Shown here: piece after piece, positions 62,920-64,000 of the stretch
Numbering within the stretch: the first letter of the stretch is position 1
Layout: each line of letters opens with the position of its first letter
From: Nipponacmea schrenckii
Taxonomy: Eukaryota > Mollusca > Gastropoda > Lottiidae
Length of the DNA: 64,000 bases
Direction of reading: 5' to 3'
Assembly: GCA_030562195.1 (NCBI GenBank)
Contig: CM060201.1
Span: 33,462,067-33,526,066 of the forward strand
Position numbers and translations under genes: made by a program
Notes under the pieces: model-generated
What the model was told of the DNA's origin: nothing
What the model saw: the letters and a program-made list of their open reading frames with translations, nothing else
Database searches by the model: none

Positions 62920-63072
62920 AAAAAGAACGTGTGCATTCGGAATCAACAGTCACCAATGTACTCTGACTTCACTCAATAACAAAATGATGTCACAGGCTTG
63001 GCTCAGCGACGGTATGAGCCCGGGAAAACGATCCGATTTATCCAATCTTACTCCAGACGAACAAACACAAAG
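62920..63072 (+). CDS. Calcitonin-type prepropeptide, exon with the 32-residue amidated peptide
   Basis: A 153-base exon between acceptor TATTTTCAG (ending 62919) and donor AG|GTAAGT (63073), phase 2 at both ends. Joined to the previous exons in frame it gives residues 60-110. Lys61-Arg62 precedes the peptide at 63-94; Gly95-Lys96-Arg97 follows and would give a C-terminal Pro-amide after convertase cleavage and amidation. Cys64 and Cys73 can close an N-terminal ring; the middle is helix-prone and Trp87 lies near the end. Length 32, N-terminal ring and Pro-amide are the hallmarks of calcitonin-type peptides, which act on class-B calcitonin-family GPCRs. The ring has eight residues between its cysteines, wider than vertebrate calcitonin (five). 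After the peptide comes an acidic stretch (98-110) running into the next exon, which is not certain within this window. Another disulfide neuropeptide family is possible but fits less well. Confidence 0.78.
62927..63022 (+). other. Predicted mature calcitonin-type peptide
   Basis: Encodes precursor residues 63-94, flanked by Lys-Arg on the left and Gly-Lys-Arg on the right. Expected product: 32 residues, one disulfide (positions 2 and 11 of the peptide), C-terminal Met-Ser-Pro-amide. Processing is inferred from the dibasic sites. Confidence 0.68.
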
Positions 63073-63711
63073 GTAAGTCTGAGTTAAAGAACGCGTTGCC
63101 CTTCGAATGCCAGGCCAAAATATCTCTGAGCTACTGCATACCGTGGATGACACCTTATTATCTCTTCCGGTGATGAGGAGGGGGAAGGGACACTTGCTGT
63201 AAATTTTTTCTTTATCATTTGGTATTTAAATAGGTGATAACAATGTAACAAATCTGATAAACAATATAATACTCGTAGAGAACAACAAGTCGTCATCCTA
63301 GATCCGTCAAACTTGTCCATTAGCAGCTCGACCATTAGTCATACAACTGTCAATCCTTAACGTGATAAAATCACAACTTGAACTCACCTATTTTACCTGT
63401 AATTGGTCATAATTCATTACTTCTGTTCCATTCCCGCCATTTGTGACCATTTCGACACTTTTCCCGCCCTTCCATCACCAATGACGAGTAAACAAGAGAA
63501 AGCTTTTGTCAGTGCCATATTCGTGTCAATTCTGAAGATGTCAACAACCGGAAGTTAAAGGGAATGTCTTGACTAATTATATAAAACTACAGAGTCAAGA
63601 AATGTAATTGGAATTTTGTCTTAAAAAATAATGGGCTGAATTATCGGGGAGAGAATTCTAATATATTACAGACTTTTGGTTCGACTGTACATTTAATAAA
63701 TACACTTACAG
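63073..63711 (+). other. Sequence after the peptide exon
   Basis: Begins with a strong donor. No second peptide exon flanked by dibasic sites was found here. Confidence 0.5.
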
Positions 63712-63823
63712 GTGGGAAGGCAATACTTGCAAACCTTGTTCGTCTTATATACTTACGTCATCAAATTCCCAAATACGGGTTTTGACATGGCCTTGTTTTA
63801 AACAAGCCTACTACGTTTTGTAA
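63712..63823 (+). CDS. Possible terminal coding exon of the calcitonin-type gene
   Basis: After the donor at 63073, an acceptor-like ACTTACAG ends at 63711. Splicing there keeps the phase and reads 36 whole codons to a TAA at 63821-63823, with Cys-Lys-Pro-Cys near its start and no recognised peptide. The polypyrimidine tract is weak. An alternative acceptor ending at 63671 would give only seven further residues before a stop. The real last exon may instead lie beyond the window. A SINE tail follows at once (63825 onward). Confidence 0.2.
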
Positions 63824-63824
63824 A

Positions 63825-63870
63825 TGAAATGAAATGAATGGAGTTTTACGTCCTACTCCTTTGCACTGTA
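63825..63870 (-). mobile_element. SINE family A 3'-end fragment
   Basis: AAATGAAATGAATGGAG followed by TTTTACGTCCTACTCCTTTG: the reverse complement of the family-A tail and 3' end. Other short fragments of the same end occur near 2565, 14545, 17155, 18470, 20775, 33543 and (opposite strand) 48210, which shows how common the family is. Confidence 0.6.
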
Positions 63871-64000
63871 TTGCGTTTTGTAGGCATGGATGTATTATGA
63901 TAACGGTTAAATACAAATAATGTTTGTCTTTTCCATCGGTATGGTTTTTCGATTTGGAGAGTGACTATAAAACTTAGATTTGATATTTTGCATTCGGCTA

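Overview
This is eukaryotic, AT-rich, gene-poor DNA, most likely from a lophotrochozoan animal and plausibly a mollusc. The support is spliced coding exons with GT/AG borders, tRNA-derived SINEs, many small inverted-repeat transposons and large minisatellites, plus a calcitonin-type neuropeptide gene with the layout expected of that group. There is no sign of bacterial operons, CRISPR or phage. Only two protein genes can be supported; nearly every other long open frame is a by-product of a tandem or inverted repeat.

Gene 1 is a single-exon rhodopsin-class GPCR on the minus strand (21009-22181). Its intracellular loops and C-terminal tail follow vertebrate GPR19 closely, so I call it a GPR19 orthologue. 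A poly(A) signal lies just past its stop. A possible 5'UTR splice acceptor lies about 90 bases before its ATG, and a 71-bp minisatellite begins about 420 bases upstream of it.

Gene 2 is on the plus strand. Three coding exons (53932-54017, 57360-57452, 62920-63072), all joined by phase-2 introns, encode a secretory prepropeptide: signal peptide, short spacer, Lys-Arg, a 32-residue peptide with an N-terminal two-cysteine ring and a C-terminal Pro followed by Gly-Lys-Arg. This is the layout of a calcitonin-type amidated peptide hormone. The gene is incomplete here: no certain terminal exon lies before the window ends. A TATA box and candidate non-coding first exon lie at 38380-38698. The two genes point away from each other.

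The rest is repeats. Minisatellites: 33 bp (3765-5145), 51 bp (16255-16640), 71 bp (22600-23790), 74 bp (25633-26155), 29 bp (27775-28560), about 150-180 bp (39480-40340), 40 bp (41600-42205), 28 bp (42845-43130) and about 160 bp (55040-55850). Inverted-repeat elements are at about 15188, 18926, 35644, 36854, 46613, 58698, 60240 and 61819. There are two SINE families; one copy has a clear 15-bp target duplication (26160-26434), and another has its Pol III A-box region amplified in tandem (42845-43130). A tRNA-Gln(UUG)-like sequence, probably decayed, lies at 35021-35092.
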